Positions 1 to 9,899 of a stretch of DNA of 64,000 nt are shown here, piece by piece (the stretch's first letter is position 1; every line of letters starts with the position of its first letter). The notes beneath the pieces were generated by a model. That model searched no databases. It was given only the letters and a program-made list of their open reading frames with translations, and was not told where the DNA came from. Source of the stretch: Sorangium cellulosum So0157-2 (GTDB taxonomy: Bacteria; Myxococcota_A; Polyangia; Polyangiales; Polyangiaceae); assembly GCF_000418325.1 (NCBI RefSeq), contig NC_021658.1:11732001-11796000 (forward strand), written 5' to 3'. The position numbers and the translations under genes are program-made.

Positions 1-566
1 GTCGTGCCCAGCACCGCGCCCGTCCGCGTCTTTAGGCCGGCGCCGCCCTGCTTCATGCGCGCGATCCCGAAATCGAGCACCTTGAGCCGTCCATCGCGCG
101 TCACGAAGAGGTTGTCCGGCTTGATGTCCCGATGGACGATCCCGGCGTCGTGCGCGGCCCGGAGGACCTCGAGCAGCGTGTCCACGTGGGCGAGGATCTC
201 GGGCAACGGGACGCTGCCGAGCCGCAACGCGCGCTCGCGCAGGCTCTCGCCCTCGAGCAGCTCCATCACCAGGAACGGCTCTCCCTGCTCGGTCACGTCG
301 ATGTCGAGGACCTGCACCGCGGCCGGGTGGCCGAGGCGCGTGGCGGCGAGCGCCTCCTGCTCGAAGCGGGCGCGGAGCTCGCGGGACACGGCGCCCTCCG
401 GGTGCAGGATCTTGATGGCCACGCGGTGCCCCACGTGATGGGTGGCCGCGTAGACGGCCGCCATTCCGCCCGCCCCGATCAGCGCGTCGAGCCGCCACTT
501 GCCGTGGAGGGTCGTCCCGACGCGGGCTCTCAGCCGCCGAGCCTCTTCCTCTTCCGCTTCCGACAT
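1..566 (-). CDS. Ser/Thr protein kinase, 3' end beyond window
   Basis: Only the first 188 codons are present; the gene runs off the left edge. It starts at the ATG at 566-564 (MSEAEEEEARRLRARVG). Visible kinase elements in order are the Gly-rich loop (LIGAGGMAAVYAA, about residues 28-40), the VAIK lysine (about 50), the HRDIKPDN catalytic loop (about 148) and DFGIARMKQGG. It breaks off at GAVLGT, just before the usual YMSPEQ. This is a Hanks-type (PknB-like) soluble kinase N-terminus with no leading membrane segment. Myxobacteria carry very many such kinases, so substrate and partner cannot be inferred. The kinase assignment is secure; the C-terminal architecture is unknown. Confidence 0.93.
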   Translation of the reverse strand, partial: MSEAEEEEARRLRARVGTTLHGKWRLDALIGAGGMAAVYAATHHVGHRVAIKILHPEGAVSRELRARFEQEALAATRLGHPAAVQVLDIDVTEQGEPFLVMELLEGESLRERALRLGSVPLPEILAHVDTLLEVLRAAHDAGIVHRDIKPDNLFVTRDGRLKVLDFGIARMKQGGAGLKTRTGAVLGT

Positions 567-788
567 CGGCGCCGAGCCTAGCACGGGCCGGCTCGCGGCC
601 GGCTCGACCGCCACGCCGGCGTGGCCCGGAGTCACTGGCCCTCTTCGCTCATCGACGCTCGCGGATCGCGGCCCGCTCCCCGATCACGTGAGGCGCGCGC
701 CCGGCTCTCCAGAGAGATCACCTCATACGCGCTGCCGCCAGGGTGCTTGTCGTCACCTGCGCTCGGCGCGCGCTCCCGCGGAGGTCGC

Positions 789-1382
789 TCAGACCCGGCC
801 GCCGCCGGCGCGGCTGCGGCCCGCGAGGTCCCACGCCGCCGCGACCGCCTCTTCCGCGGTCGCGACCGACCCGATGCGATCCGAGCGCCGGTCGTCCACG
901 CGCCCTCCGGCGAGCTGCCTCGCCCAGCCGCCGCTCGTCGCGAGCGCGAGCATCGGCTTGCCGAGCTGCCAGGCGACGGCGATCTCGCTCAGCGTGCCCG
1001 CGCCCCCGCCGACCACCACGACGACGTCCGCCGCCGCGACGACCAGGATGTTGCGCCCGATCTGCATGCCGGTCGGGATGACGATGTCCACGTACGGGTT
1101 GGCCGCGGACGCCTCGTACCCGGGCAGGAGCCCCACGATGTCGCCGTCGCGCCAGGTCGCCGCCTCGCGCCCGCCGCGCGAGACGGCGGCCATCACGCCC
1201 CCGAGCCCGCCGGTCACCAGCCGGAACCCCGCCTCGACGGCGCGGCGGCCGAGCTCGACGCACACGGCCTCGGTCGCCGCGTCCAGCGAAAGGCCGTTGC
1301 CGATCACCGCCATCACGGGGCGGCGCGGCACGTAGGGAGCGATGTCCCGCTTCGTGTCCTCGTCTTCCCGATCGTCGTCCAT
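789..1382 (-). CDS. LOG-family / TIGR00725-like Rossmann protein
   Basis: 197 residues from the ATG at 1382 (MDDDREDEDTK). It shows a Rossmann-like start (VMAVIGNGLSLD), a Gly-rich turn (LVTGGLGGVMAAVSRGG, about residues 55-72) and the family signature GGGAGTLSEIAVAW near residue 125, matching the PGGxGTxxE motif of LOG / 'lysine decarboxylase-like' proteins. Relatives bind nucleotide monophosphates; some are cytokinin-riboside monophosphate phosphoribohydrolases. The smaller TIGR00725 branch, closest in length, has no established substrate. The frame is open upstream but family homology begins near this Met. It is a stand-alone gene with a 3' gap to its neighbour on the same strand. Confidence 0.82.
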   Translation of the reverse strand: MDDDREDEDTKRDIAPYVPRRPVMAVIGNGLSLDAATEAVCVELGRRAVEAGFRLVTGGLGGVMAAVSRGGREAATWRDGDIVGLLPGYEASAANPYVDIVIPTGMQIGRNILVVAAADVVVVVGGGAGTLSEIAVAWQLGKPMLALATSGGWARQLAGGRVDDRRSDRIGSVATAEEAVAAAWDLAGRSRAGGGRV

Positions 1383-1516
1383 CACGGCTCCGCTCCGGCG
1401 CCCGCGGGACGACGCGTCACGTGGCGCTCGGCCCGGTCGCGAGGCGCATCCTGTCGCTTCCCGCGCAGCGTGGCAAGATCGCTCACCTCCCGCGCCGGCC
1501 GCCCCGGTGACGCGCC

Positions 1517-2830
1517 CTACGGCTGGCCGGCGTAGAGGCCGTCCACGGCCTCGGCCCAGAGCTTGTTCATGGCGACGCACCCGGCGGCATCCGGGTGCAC
1601 CTGATCTCTCAGCTGCTCGGGGTGGTCCTCGAACCACGCATACAGATCCGGCCCAGGAGGGAGGGCGTTTTCGGCCGTGAGCTCGTCGATCGCCTGGTTG
1701 AACACGCCGAGCGCTTCGTGGTGGCCGTCGGGCGAGAACGGGATGCGCGCGAGCACCGGGACGCGGCCCGCCGCCTGGATCTCGTCGATGAGCTCCTGCA
1801 GGTTCGACTTGAAGGTGCTCGGGTCGGTCTGGTCCCAGGAGTCGTTGGTGCCGTAGCCGATGGCGAAGAAATGGTAATCGGGGTTCATCTCCAGGACGTC
1901 ATCGATGCGATCGAGCGCGCTGGGGCGGTCCGTGCTCTTCGTGAGCTCGCCCCCGATGCCGCCGTTGATCATCGCGGGATAGTTGGGCTCGTGCGCCGCG
2001 TGCACGTTCTCCGCGAAGCTCGGCTGCGTGGCCGGCGTGTCGCGGTCGTAGGCGAACGCCGTGATGCTGTCGCCGAGGAAGAACCACGTGTCCTCCGCGC
2101 CGTTCGAGATGTCGTGCACGTCGATCTCGTCGAGCTGGACGCCCGTGTCGTCGGACGTCGCGGGGGCCGCGGTCACGACGAGCCGGACCCAGCTCTGGCC
2201 GCTGAAGTCGAAGCTGTGAGCGCGCGTGCGGACCGGGTTGTCGGTCACCTCGGCGACGCTCTTCCAGGTGCCGTCCGAGCCGTTCGTGGAGTCGCTCGAC
2301 GTCTCCACGCGGTAGGCGCCCGGCGCCCCGTATTGCACGTCCGTGTAGTTGTAGTTGTACGAGGCCGTCCAGCTCAGGAGCAGCCGCTCGTACCCGTCGC
2401 CGACCTGGATGGCGATCCAGGCCGGCGCGCCCGCGGTGGGCTTGCCCGCGATCCAGGTCCCCGCCGACTTGTACTTGCCGTCGTTGATGACCGACGCCGT
2501 TCCCCTCGAGGCGAAGGCGGGCTTGCCGCGCGAGATGATGGGGTTGGGCGTGATCCCCGACGCGGCGGGGCCGCCGCCGCTGCCGCCGCTGCCGCCGTTG
2601 CCGCCGCTTCCGCCGCCACCCGTGCTCTCGGAGCCGCCGGTGCCGCCTCCAGCGCCGCCGCTTCCCTGGGCGGAGGTGCTCCCCGAGCTCCCGGAGCTCG
2701 CGGACGCGCCCCCCGTCCCCCCGGAGCTCGCGGACGCGCCGCCGTCATCGTCCGAGCAGGCCGGCAGGAGCGCGACCGTCCCAAGCGCAAGAACCAGGAA
2801 GGCTGACCGTTGGAATGAACGCAAAGCCAT
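1517..2830 (-). CDS. secreted SGNH-hydrolase lipoprotein
   Basis: 437 residues. The ATG at 2830 is preceded by a GGAGG-type ribosome site. An N-terminal signal ends in the lipobox LLPAC, so a lipid-anchored envelope protein is likely. A low-complexity Gly/Ser linker (about residues 30-85) leads to a carbohydrate-binding-like beta domain (about 90-240). The SGNH hydrolase domain follows: block I FLGDSIT with the nucleophile Ser near residue 254, block III GYGTND, and block V DQVHPD near residue 411, giving the catalytic Asp/His. This layout is typical of carbohydrate esterases that deacetylate polysaccharides. The substrate is not determined. The stop codon is TAG, which bears on the amber codons discussed elsewhere in this window. 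Confidence 0.88.
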   Translation of the reverse strand: MALRSFQRSAFLVLALGTVALLPACSDDDGGASASSGGTGGASASSGSSGSTSAQGSGGAGGGTGGSESTGGGGSGGNGGSGGSGGGPAASGITPNPIISRGKPAFASRGTASVINDGKYKSAGTWIAGKPTAGAPAWIAIQVGDGYERLLLSWTASYNYNYTDVQYGAPGAYRVETSSDSTNGSDGTWKSVAEVTDNPVRTRAHSFDFSGQSWVRLVVTAAPATSDDTGVQLDEIDVHDISNGAEDTWFFLGDSITAFAYDRDTPATQPSFAENVHAAHEPNYPAMINGGIGGELTKSTDRPSALDRIDDVLEMNPDYHFFAIGYGTNDSWDQTDPSTFKSNLQELIDEIQAAGRVPVLARIPFSPDGHHEALGVFNQAIDELTAENALPPGPDLYAWFEDHPEQLRDQVHPDAAGCVAMNKLWAEAVDGLYAGQP

Positions 2831-3169
2831 CGAAACTGACCTCCAGGGCCGGGCACTCTGGGGCATCATGGCGCCACGATCAACAGCTGGCGCGACCGGC
2901 GCCATCAATAAGGTGAACCGGTAAAGCGTGGCGGGTTGTGAGGCGGTGGCCGGAGCCCCTGATCGGCGCCTGCGGGGGGCGCAACTGTATACTGTAGCGG
3001 TAAACCTACAAGGGCAACGCTCGTCGCGAGGTTGGCACGGGTGGAGCGGCGCGATAGGCGCGGGGTGGCGGGCGAACCGTAGAGCGGGCGGGGAGCGAGC
3101 TTGCAGCGCAATCCCCTTCGGCGCCGGAGCCGAACGACCCGGCAGCTGGCGGAGGCCTGCGGCGCGCGC
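2831..3169. other. intergenic region, no gene seen
   Basis: No coding frame with convincing codon bias. It holds the 5' leader of the SGNH lipoprotein gene. A short AT-richer patch around 2980-3015 is the only compositional anomaly and may carry that gene's promoter, but no clear -35/-10 pair could be assigned. Confidence 0.4.
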
Positions 3170-4066
3170 TCAGGTGCCGGTCGTGACGAGCAGCTCCCTG
3201 GCATCACCGACGACCGCGGCCCGGCGGATCCACCGGTCCAGCTCGGCCAGATCGGTGCTCGCGAGCACGCGCTCTCGCACCTCCGCGGGGACGTCGACGC
3301 CGCGGGACTCCAACACGGCGAGCACGGCCTGCGCCTTGGCCTCGATCTTTCCCTTCGCCACGTAGCTGCGCGCGAATTCACTCTGGAACACGTATCCGCT
3401 CTTCATCATCGCCTCCAACGTCCGCCTCGCCGCCTCGTTCATCGAGGATAGCACCAGATCTCCGTAGACAGCGCGGCGCTCCTCGTCGAGCCCGGCAGCC
3501 GCCGCCAGGAACGCCACGCCGATCGCCTCCCCCGCCCCGCTCTGCCCGTGCGCCATCGCCGAGAGCACGACCACCTCGGGCGCGGCCTTGGCCTGCTCGG
3601 CGTCGGTGACGACCGGGACGCCCTCAGGCCCGAGCACGAGCGGCCTCAGCGTCCAGCCAGGATGGCCCGTGTGGATAGGCCGCGAGCACCACCGCGCCAT
3701 TGCAGGATCGGTGGTCACGACCAGCAGCCGGGTCGGGCAGCGATGCTGGGCTCGTGTCTGCGTCATGTACACCGGCCACACGTAGGGCTTGTTCGGATCC
3801 ACGCCGAGCTGGATCTCGACGACGATCCCCAGCGCGGGCCGCTGCTGCGCCCCCACGAGCACGACGACGAGATCTGCACGGCGGTCCGAGGGAACGATCT
3901 CGGTCAGATCCGAGGACTCGACGCGCGCTTCCTGGAAGGTGGGGATCCGCTGGCCGAGCGCGCTTTGCAGCATCTCGGCAGCGAGCGTCGGCCGGTTTTT
4001 GAACAGTCTATCAGAGCTTCGTGTGTAATCGAGGGCATCGGTAGACTCTCGGGCAGCTAGGATCAT
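3170..4066 (-). CDS. Rpn/PD-(D/E)XK transposase-like nuclease
   Basis: 298 residues. The nuclease core is visible as LTEIVPSDRRADLVVVL (catalytic Asp) followed by GIVVEIQLGVD, the E-x-Q form of the PD-(D/E)XK motif used by Rpn recombination-promoting nucleases and their putative-transposase relatives. A further helical region ends in the LEAMMKSGYVFQSEFARSYVAKGK stretch (about residues 215-240), which I remember as common in large Polyangiales paralogue families. Members are DNA endonucleases linked to RecA-independent recombination. The chosen ATG (4066) is the first of the frame; later Met residues such as MLQSALG remain possible. It is a single gene, not visibly in an operon. Confidence 0.75.
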   Translation of the reverse strand: MILAARESTDALDYTRSSDRLFKNRPTLAAEMLQSALGQRIPTFQEARVESSDLTEIVPSDRRADLVVVLVGAQQRPALGIVVEIQLGVDPNKPYVWPVYMTQTRAQHRCPTRLLVVTTDPAMARWCSRPIHTGHPGWTLRPLVLGPEGVPVVTDAEQAKAAPEVVVLSAMAHGQSGAGEAIGVAFLAAAAGLDEERRAVYGDLVLSSMNEAARRTLEAMMKSGYVFQSEFARSYVAKGKIEAKAQAVLAVLESRGVDVPAEVRERVLASTDLAELDRWIRRAAVVGDARELLVTTGT

Positions 4067-4391
4067 GGTGATTGTTCAAGCGACGTGCCTGGCTCATGCA
4101 ATGGCTCCCGCACGGGCCGAGCAGCCGCGTCCCACCCAGTCAATTCCGGGCACCCTCGTGGATCGGTCACGCCGTGAGCCTTCCGGTGCGCTGCGGCGCA
4201 CGGCCCTGGGCTTGCAGCCACACCTCGATGCCGCGCGGGGACACGCGCCGCGTGCCCGGCGGGCCGGGGCGTGGGATGGGCGGGCGGGCCGGCGCCTGCC
4301 GGAGGCTGCACGGATCTACGGCTGCCGGCGCGCAGCCCTCCTGGGGCGAGGTTCGGTCGCGGCCAGAGGCGCCCTCAGCGCGCCCGCGCCG
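4067..4391. other. intergenic region, no gene seen
   Basis: 325 bases between the nuclease start and the ChaN-like stop. No frame carries recognisable protein and no clear hairpin or promoter could be assigned. Confidence 0.4.
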
Positions 4392-5459
4392 TCAGCGCGC
4401 CCGGAAAGCGGCGCAGGGGTCCCCGTCCGACACGCGCGGCGTGAACCACACGACATCGAACGGCAGCGTCGCCGTCGAGAACTGCGCGGCGTACTCGGTC
4501 GGCTCCTGCGCGCCGCGCTGCACCTGCACGAACGCCAGGCTCAGCACCTCCGCTCCCGGCGCTTCGAGCGACAGCCAGTACGGCACGCCGCGGTCGCGCC
4601 GCGCGTGCCCCGCGCCCGCGATCAGCACGGCGCCGCCGGCCTCCGCGCCGGCCATGGCCTGCGCCAGCTGCGCGTCGCGCGCGCGTTGCGCGAGCGCCAT
4701 CGTCGGGATCAGCCGCTCGGGCAGGTGCCCGCAGTGCGAATCGCGGAGCTCCTGCTCCAGCGACGCCTGCTCGGCGGCCGGGAGCGGCTGCTCGAGCCAC
4801 AGCGCGGCCGCCCGCTCGGGCGAGATGCCCTGAAGGCCTTGCCGCGCGAGCGCCCGCGCCTCCTCCTGCGCCACGTTGCCGCCCACGATCGGCAACCCGA
4901 AGCGAAAGGCGACGTCGAAGATCGGCAGGTACTCCGAATAGGGCGGCCAGCTCGCCCTCTCCCAGCCGATCCACGCGCCGAACCCGGCGGCGCCTCGCCC
5001 TGTGGCCGCGTAGCCCGCGATCGCCGGCTGCTGCTGCGCCTCCAGCATCTCGAACACCACCCGCGGGCGCCGCCCTCCGGCCGCCACGTGCTCCAGCACG
5101 CGCGCCTGGAGCCGATGGTGGTCCGGGTTGTCGTGCCGCTCGCCGAGCAGCACGAACCGCGCGGCGGCGAGCCGCGGCGAGAGCGCGGCGACGTCGACGA
5201 ACGCGCCCGCCTTCACGTCCCATAGCTTGCCGACGAGCGCGTGATCGCGATCGAGCGCCGACCGCCACGGCTCCGCGCCGCCCGGCGGCGCCTTCGCGGG
5301 CGCAGCGCCGCCCCTTGGCGCCGCCGGAGCGCGCGCGGGCGGCGAGGGCGAACAGGCGAGCAGCATCGCCGCGCAAGCGACGCCGGCGAGACGGGGCGCG
5401 CGCGGCAGCGGAGACCGCCGGTCGGCGTCGAGCGAGCACATCAGCTTCGGTGTCGGCAT
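4392..5459 (-). CDS. ChaN-family (DUF399) lipoprotein
   Basis: 355 residues from the ATG at 5459. The N-terminus carries an export signal ending in MLLACS, a plausible lipobox, then an Ala/Pro-rich spacer. The ChaN / haem-binding uptake domain follows: FVLLGERHDNPDHH (about residue 107 on), VVFEML, the WPPYSEYLPIFDVA stretch and LIAGAGHARRDRGVP near residue 295. Campylobacter ChaN binds haem and is tied to iron acquisition; for this protein that role is inferred. The start is uncertain: MPTPKLMCSLD gives a long basic leader, and a later Met would shorten it. It lies 50 bases beyond the rtcR stop on the same strand, so co-transcription is possible. Confidence 0.83.
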   Translation of the reverse strand: MPTPKLMCSLDADRRSPLPRAPRLAGVACAAMLLACSPSPPARAPAAPRGGAAPAKAPPGGAEPWRSALDRDHALVGKLWDVKAGAFVDVAALSPRLAAARFVLLGERHDNPDHHRLQARVLEHVAAGGRRPRVVFEMLEAQQQPAIAGYAATGRGAAGFGAWIGWERASWPPYSEYLPIFDVAFRFGLPIVGGNVAQEEARALARQGLQGISPERAAALWLEQPLPAAEQASLEQELRDSHCGHLPERLIPTMALAQRARDAQLAQAMAGAEAGGAVLIAGAGHARRDRGVPYWLSLEAPGAEVLSLAFVQVQRGAQEPTEYAAQFSTATLPFDVVWFTPRVSDGDPCAAFRAR

Positions 5460-5509
5460 GGTCGTTCCGGTGGCCGCGCCAGCGTAGCAGCTCGATCGCG
5501 CGCTTCCCC

Positions 5510-7141
5510 CTACCCGCCCTCCGCCACCACCTCGCTCCAGTCGATCTCGAACCGCGCCAGGTACTTCCGCAGCCGGTCCGCGTCGTTGACGCTCTTCTTC
5601 TTCGCCCGCGACGCCGCGAACAGCACCCGCCCCGCCTCCGACAGCGACCGCGCGCTCTTCAATACCCGCAGCACCTCGGCGAGCTGCGCCCGGTCGAACG
5701 GATCGAGCGCCGCCGCCCGCCGCGCGCCGAGCGCCGCGACCAGGAGGTCCTCCCCGCCCTCCCCCGCTCCCGCGCTCCCCGCCGCCGGCGCCCGCCGCCA
5801 CGCCTCGGCAAGCCGCGCGATCTCCTCCTCCACGATCGGCAGCCCGATGCGCCCCCCGGGCGCGAGCGTCGCCATCCGCGTCACGGCCGCGTTGAAGTCG
5901 CGGAAGTTGCCGGGCCACAGCGCCTCCCGCGACGTCGCGAACCGGAGGAACCGCTCGCGCGCGTCGCGGCTCATCGTGATCCGCACGCCGAGCAGCCGCG
6001 CCGAGGCGTCGAGCTCGTACTCGAGGTTCGGCTCGATGTCCTCGACCCGATCCCGGAGCCCCGGCAGCCGGAACGTCCACAGGTTGATCCGCGCCAGGAG
6101 ATCCTCCCGGAAGCGCCCCGCCGCGACCTCCAGCGACAGATCGCGGTTCGTGCCGGCAAGGAGCTGGAACTCGCTCCGCACCTCGCGGTCGGAGCCGACC
6201 GGCAAGAACGCCTTCTCCTCGATCGCGCGCAGCAGCATCGCCTGCTCGTCCGCGCCGAGCTCGCCGATCTCGTCGAGGAACAGCACCCCCTCGTGCGCCT
6301 TGCGGAGCAGGCCCGGGCGGTCCTTGAGCGCGCCCGTGAACGCGCCCTTCGTGTGCCCGAACAGCGCCGACATCGCCCCGTCGCCGCGGATCGTCGCGCA
6401 GTTCAGATCCACGAAGTCGCCGCTCACCTGCCGGCGACCCTTCTTGAGATCGTAGATCTTCCGCGCGAGCTGCGATTTGCCCGCCCCCGTCGGGCCCATG
6501 AGCAAGATCGGCGCGCGCGACGCGATCGCCACGTGCTCGATCCGCTCGATCAGCCGGTTGTACCCCGCGTTGCGCGTCTCGATACCGCTCTTCAAGAACG
6601 ACACCGCCTCGCGCTGCTCCTTCTGGAAGCGCGAGGCGATGCGGTCGTACTTCGAGAGGTCGAGATCGATGATCGTGAACGACCCGGCCGCGAGCTCCGC
6701 CCGGTCGCGCTTCGGCGGCGACGTCTGGATGAGCCGACCGGGCAAATAACGCGACTCCGTGAGCAGAAACAGGCAGATCTGCGCGACGTGCGTGCCCGTC
6801 GTGATGTGGATGAGGTACTCCTCCCGGTCCGGCGCGAACGGGTACGCCCGCGCGAAGTCGTGCAGCGCGCCGTACACCGCCTCGAAGTCCCACGGGTCGT
6901 CCAGCTCGAGCACGTGACCGCGGATGTCCGTCTCCGGCGAGACGTGCCGCACGTCGCCCATCACCGTCCCGGCCAGGCCGTCGAACCGGCGCTGGTAGAG
7001 CAGCTCGAACCGGTCGACGATCAGGTCCTCGTGCTGGCAGAGCGCCACGCTCGGACGCCACCGCGACCAGCGCTCCGGCGTCTTGCCGGTGTCCAGCGTC
7101 GGGCCGAGCATGCCGAGGACCACCGTGGATTTGCGCGTCAT
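5510..7141 (-). CDS. rtcR: RtcR, sigma-54 activator of RNA repair
   Basis: 543 residues. The start at 7141 (MTRKSTVVLGMLGPTLDTG) matches the known RtcR N-terminus; an upstream in-frame Met at 7168 lies inside a palindrome and is less likely. Residues about 1-185 are the CARF-like sensor domain (LIHITTGTHVAQICLFLL). The AAA+ domain has Walker A GPTGAGKS (about 215), the sigma-54 contact loop GAFTGA (about 264) and Walker B LFLDEIGE. The C-terminus with SVNDADRLRKYLARF is the family's DNA-binding end. In E. coli, RtcR turns on rtcBA from a sigma-54 promoter when its sensor detects an RNA-damage-derived ligand. Here it is divergent from rtcB, as expected. The stop is TAG at the homologous end of the protein, so TAG terminates normally here. 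Confidence 0.96.
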   Translation of the reverse strand: MTRKSTVVLGMLGPTLDTGKTPERWSRWRPSVALCQHEDLIVDRFELLYQRRFDGLAGTVMGDVRHVSPETDIRGHVLELDDPWDFEAVYGALHDFARAYPFAPDREEYLIHITTGTHVAQICLFLLTESRYLPGRLIQTSPPKRDRAELAAGSFTIIDLDLSKYDRIASRFQKEQREAVSFLKSGIETRNAGYNRLIERIEHVAIASRAPILLMGPTGAGKSQLARKIYDLKKGRRQVSGDFVDLNCATIRGDGAMSALFGHTKGAFTGALKDRPGLLRKAHEGVLFLDEIGELGADEQAMLLRAIEEKAFLPVGSDREVRSEFQLLAGTNRDLSLEVAAGRFREDLLARINLWTFRLPGLRDRVEDIEPNLEYELDASARLLGVRITMSRDARERFLRFATSREALWPGNFRDFNAAVTRMATLAPGGRIGLPIVEEEIARLAEAWRRAPAAGSAGAGEGGEDLLVAALGARRAAALDPFDRAQLAEVLRVLKSARSLSEAGRVLFAASRAKKKSVNDADRLRKYLARFEIDWSEVVAEGG

Positions 7142-7150
7142 AGACTTTTC

Positions 7151-7173
7151 TCTAGATGCTTTATACATCTAGA
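7151..7173. promoter_or_regulatory. perfect palindrome, candidate RtcR binding site
   Basis: TCTAGATG-N7-CATCTAGA forms a perfect inverted repeat with 8-base arms. It lies between rtcR and the -24/-12 promoter of rtcB, its centre about 80 bases before the predicted start of transcription. That is a normal distance for an enhancer-binding protein site. It also overlaps the rtcR leader, so it could serve autoregulation. The assignment to RtcR is inference. Confidence 0.6.
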
Positions 7174-7215
7174 TAAGTGCCGCGGCCAGCGCCCTCGGAT
7201 CGCCGGGATTTCGGG

Positions 7216-7230
7216 TGGCACGCGCTGTGC
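7216..7230 (+). promoter_or_regulatory. sigma-54 (-24/-12) promoter of rtcBA
   Basis: TGGCAC-GCGCT-GTGC matches the TGGCAC-N5-TTGC consensus with one mismatch, and the invariant GG and GC are 12 bases apart. It lies about 140 bases before rtcB, downstream of the palindrome at 7151-7173. Transcription should start near 7242, giving a leader of about 128 bases. Confidence 0.8.
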
Positions 7231-7369
7231 GATACGTGAATGTCGGACGTCGGACGCCGGAACACCGGCCTGCCGGAACGCCTGAGCCGAACGACCCAGG
7301 CGTGACCCAACCATCACCGAACCCCGGGGCGCGCGCCGGACGGCTCGCCCCCTTCCCGGAGATCCTGCC

Positions 7370-8596
<1,227 letters not shown>

Positions 8597-8645
8597 GCCG
8601 CGGCCCGGGGTCGTGGTATCGCTCGTCCAGGGAGAGTCGACTGCC

Positions 8646-9665
8646 ATGCTGACCATCGATGGATCCGTCGGAGAGGGAGGGGGGCAGATCCTCCGCACGA
8701 CGCTCTGCCTCTCGCTGATCACGCAGACGCCCGTCCGGATCACCTCGATCCGCAAGGGCCGCGCGCGCCCGGGGTTGATGCGGCAGCACCTCACCTCGGT
8801 CCAGGCCGCCGCCCAGGTCGGCCGCGCCGAGGTGTCGGGCGCCGCGCTCGGCGCGCAGGAGATCGTCTTCCGGCCGACGGCGATCGTGCCCGGCGAGCAC
8901 ACGTTCCGCGTCGGCAGCGCGGGGAGCACGACGCTCGTGCTGCAGACCGTCCTGCCGGCGCTGCTCCGCGCGCCCGCGCCGTCGACGCTCACGCTCGAGG
9001 GCGGCACGCACAACCCCATGGCGCCGCCGTTCGATTTCCTGGACCTCGCCTACCTGCCGCTCGTGCGGCGGATGGGGCCGGACGTCACCGCCACGCTGGT
9101 GACGCCCGGCTTCTACCCCGCGGGCGGCGGGCTCGCCCGCGTCTCGATCGCGCCCTCGCCCGCGCTCGCGCCGCTCGAGCTGCTCTCGCGCGGGGAGATC
9201 CGCGGCCGGAGGGCGGTGGCGACCGTGTCGAACCTCCCGAGCTCCGTCGCGATGCGCGAGCTCGACGCGGCGGCGGCGGTGCTCGGCTGGGAGCCGGCCT
9301 GCTTCAAGCCGAGCGTGCTGACGGGCGGCCACGGCCCGGGCAACGTGATCACGATCGCCGTCGAGAGCGAGCACGTGACCGAGGTCTTCACCGGGTTCGG
9401 CGAGAAGGGCGTTCGCGCGGAGTCGGTCGCCGCGAAGGCCGCCGAGGAGGCGCGCGATTACCTCGCGGCGGGCGTGCCGGTGGGCGAGCACCTGGCCGAT
9501 CAGCTGCTCTTGCCCGTCGCCCTCGCGGGGCGCGGCGCCTTCCGGACCGTCCGCCCGTCGTCACACACGACGACCCACCTCGAGCTGCTGCGCGATCTCC
9601 TCGGGATCCGCGCGTCGGTGGAGCAGGTCTCCGAGCATGCGTGGCAAATCGAGATCGGGCGTTGA
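8646..9665 (+). CDS. rtcA: RtcA, RNA 3'-terminal phosphate cyclase
   Basis: 339 residues from the ATG at 8646 (MLTIDGSVGEGGGQILR), preceded by a GGGAGAG-type ribosome site; a longer frame upstream lacks homology. RtcA converts RNA 3'-phosphates to 2',3'-cyclic phosphates via an enzyme-AMP intermediate. The family start GEGGGQILRT, the RPGLMRQHLT stretch, the GGTHNPMAPPFDF block and the C-terminal GEHLADQLLLPVAL, which holds the adenylated His, are all present. It lies 49 bases after rtcB and is surely co-transcribed with it. The cyclase and ligase are the two catalytic parts of the RtcR-controlled repair system. Confidence 0.96.
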   Translation: MLTIDGSVGEGGGQILRTTLCLSLITQTPVRITSIRKGRARPGLMRQHLTSVQAAAQVGRAEVSGAALGAQEIVFRPTAIVPGEHTFRVGSAGSTTLVLQTVLPALLRAPAPSTLTLEGGTHNPMAPPFDFLDLAYLPLVRRMGPDVTATLVTPGFYPAGGGLARVSIAPSPALAPLELLSRGEIRGRRAVATVSNLPSSVAMRELDAAAAVLGWEPACFKPSVLTGGHGPGNVITIAVESEHVTEVFTGFGEKGVRAESVAAKAAEEARDYLAAGVPVGEHLADQLLLPVALAGRGAFRTVRPSSHTTTHLELLRDLLGIRASVEQVSEHAWQIEIGR

Positions 9666-9899
9666 GCGCCGGGCGGCGCGACAGACGACATCGGTCGCCG
9701 CGGCGAGGTACGCCGTCTCCAGGCGCGCGCTCGGAACTCACCATCAGACAGCCATGGAGCTGCGCGGCGCCCCCGGGCGCGATTGACGGCGGCGTCCCGG
9801 TCGTGCCACATCACGGCGGGCGCGCGGCGCGCTCGTCGCGGGCTCCTCCGCGGCGGGAGGGCGCGCGCCCCGGACGGCAGCGACGCGGAAGGCGAGACC

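Noticed and set aside
7151..7173. Rho-independent terminator for either neighbour
   Set aside because: It lies in the divergent start region, has no T-run, and both genes are transcribed away from it.
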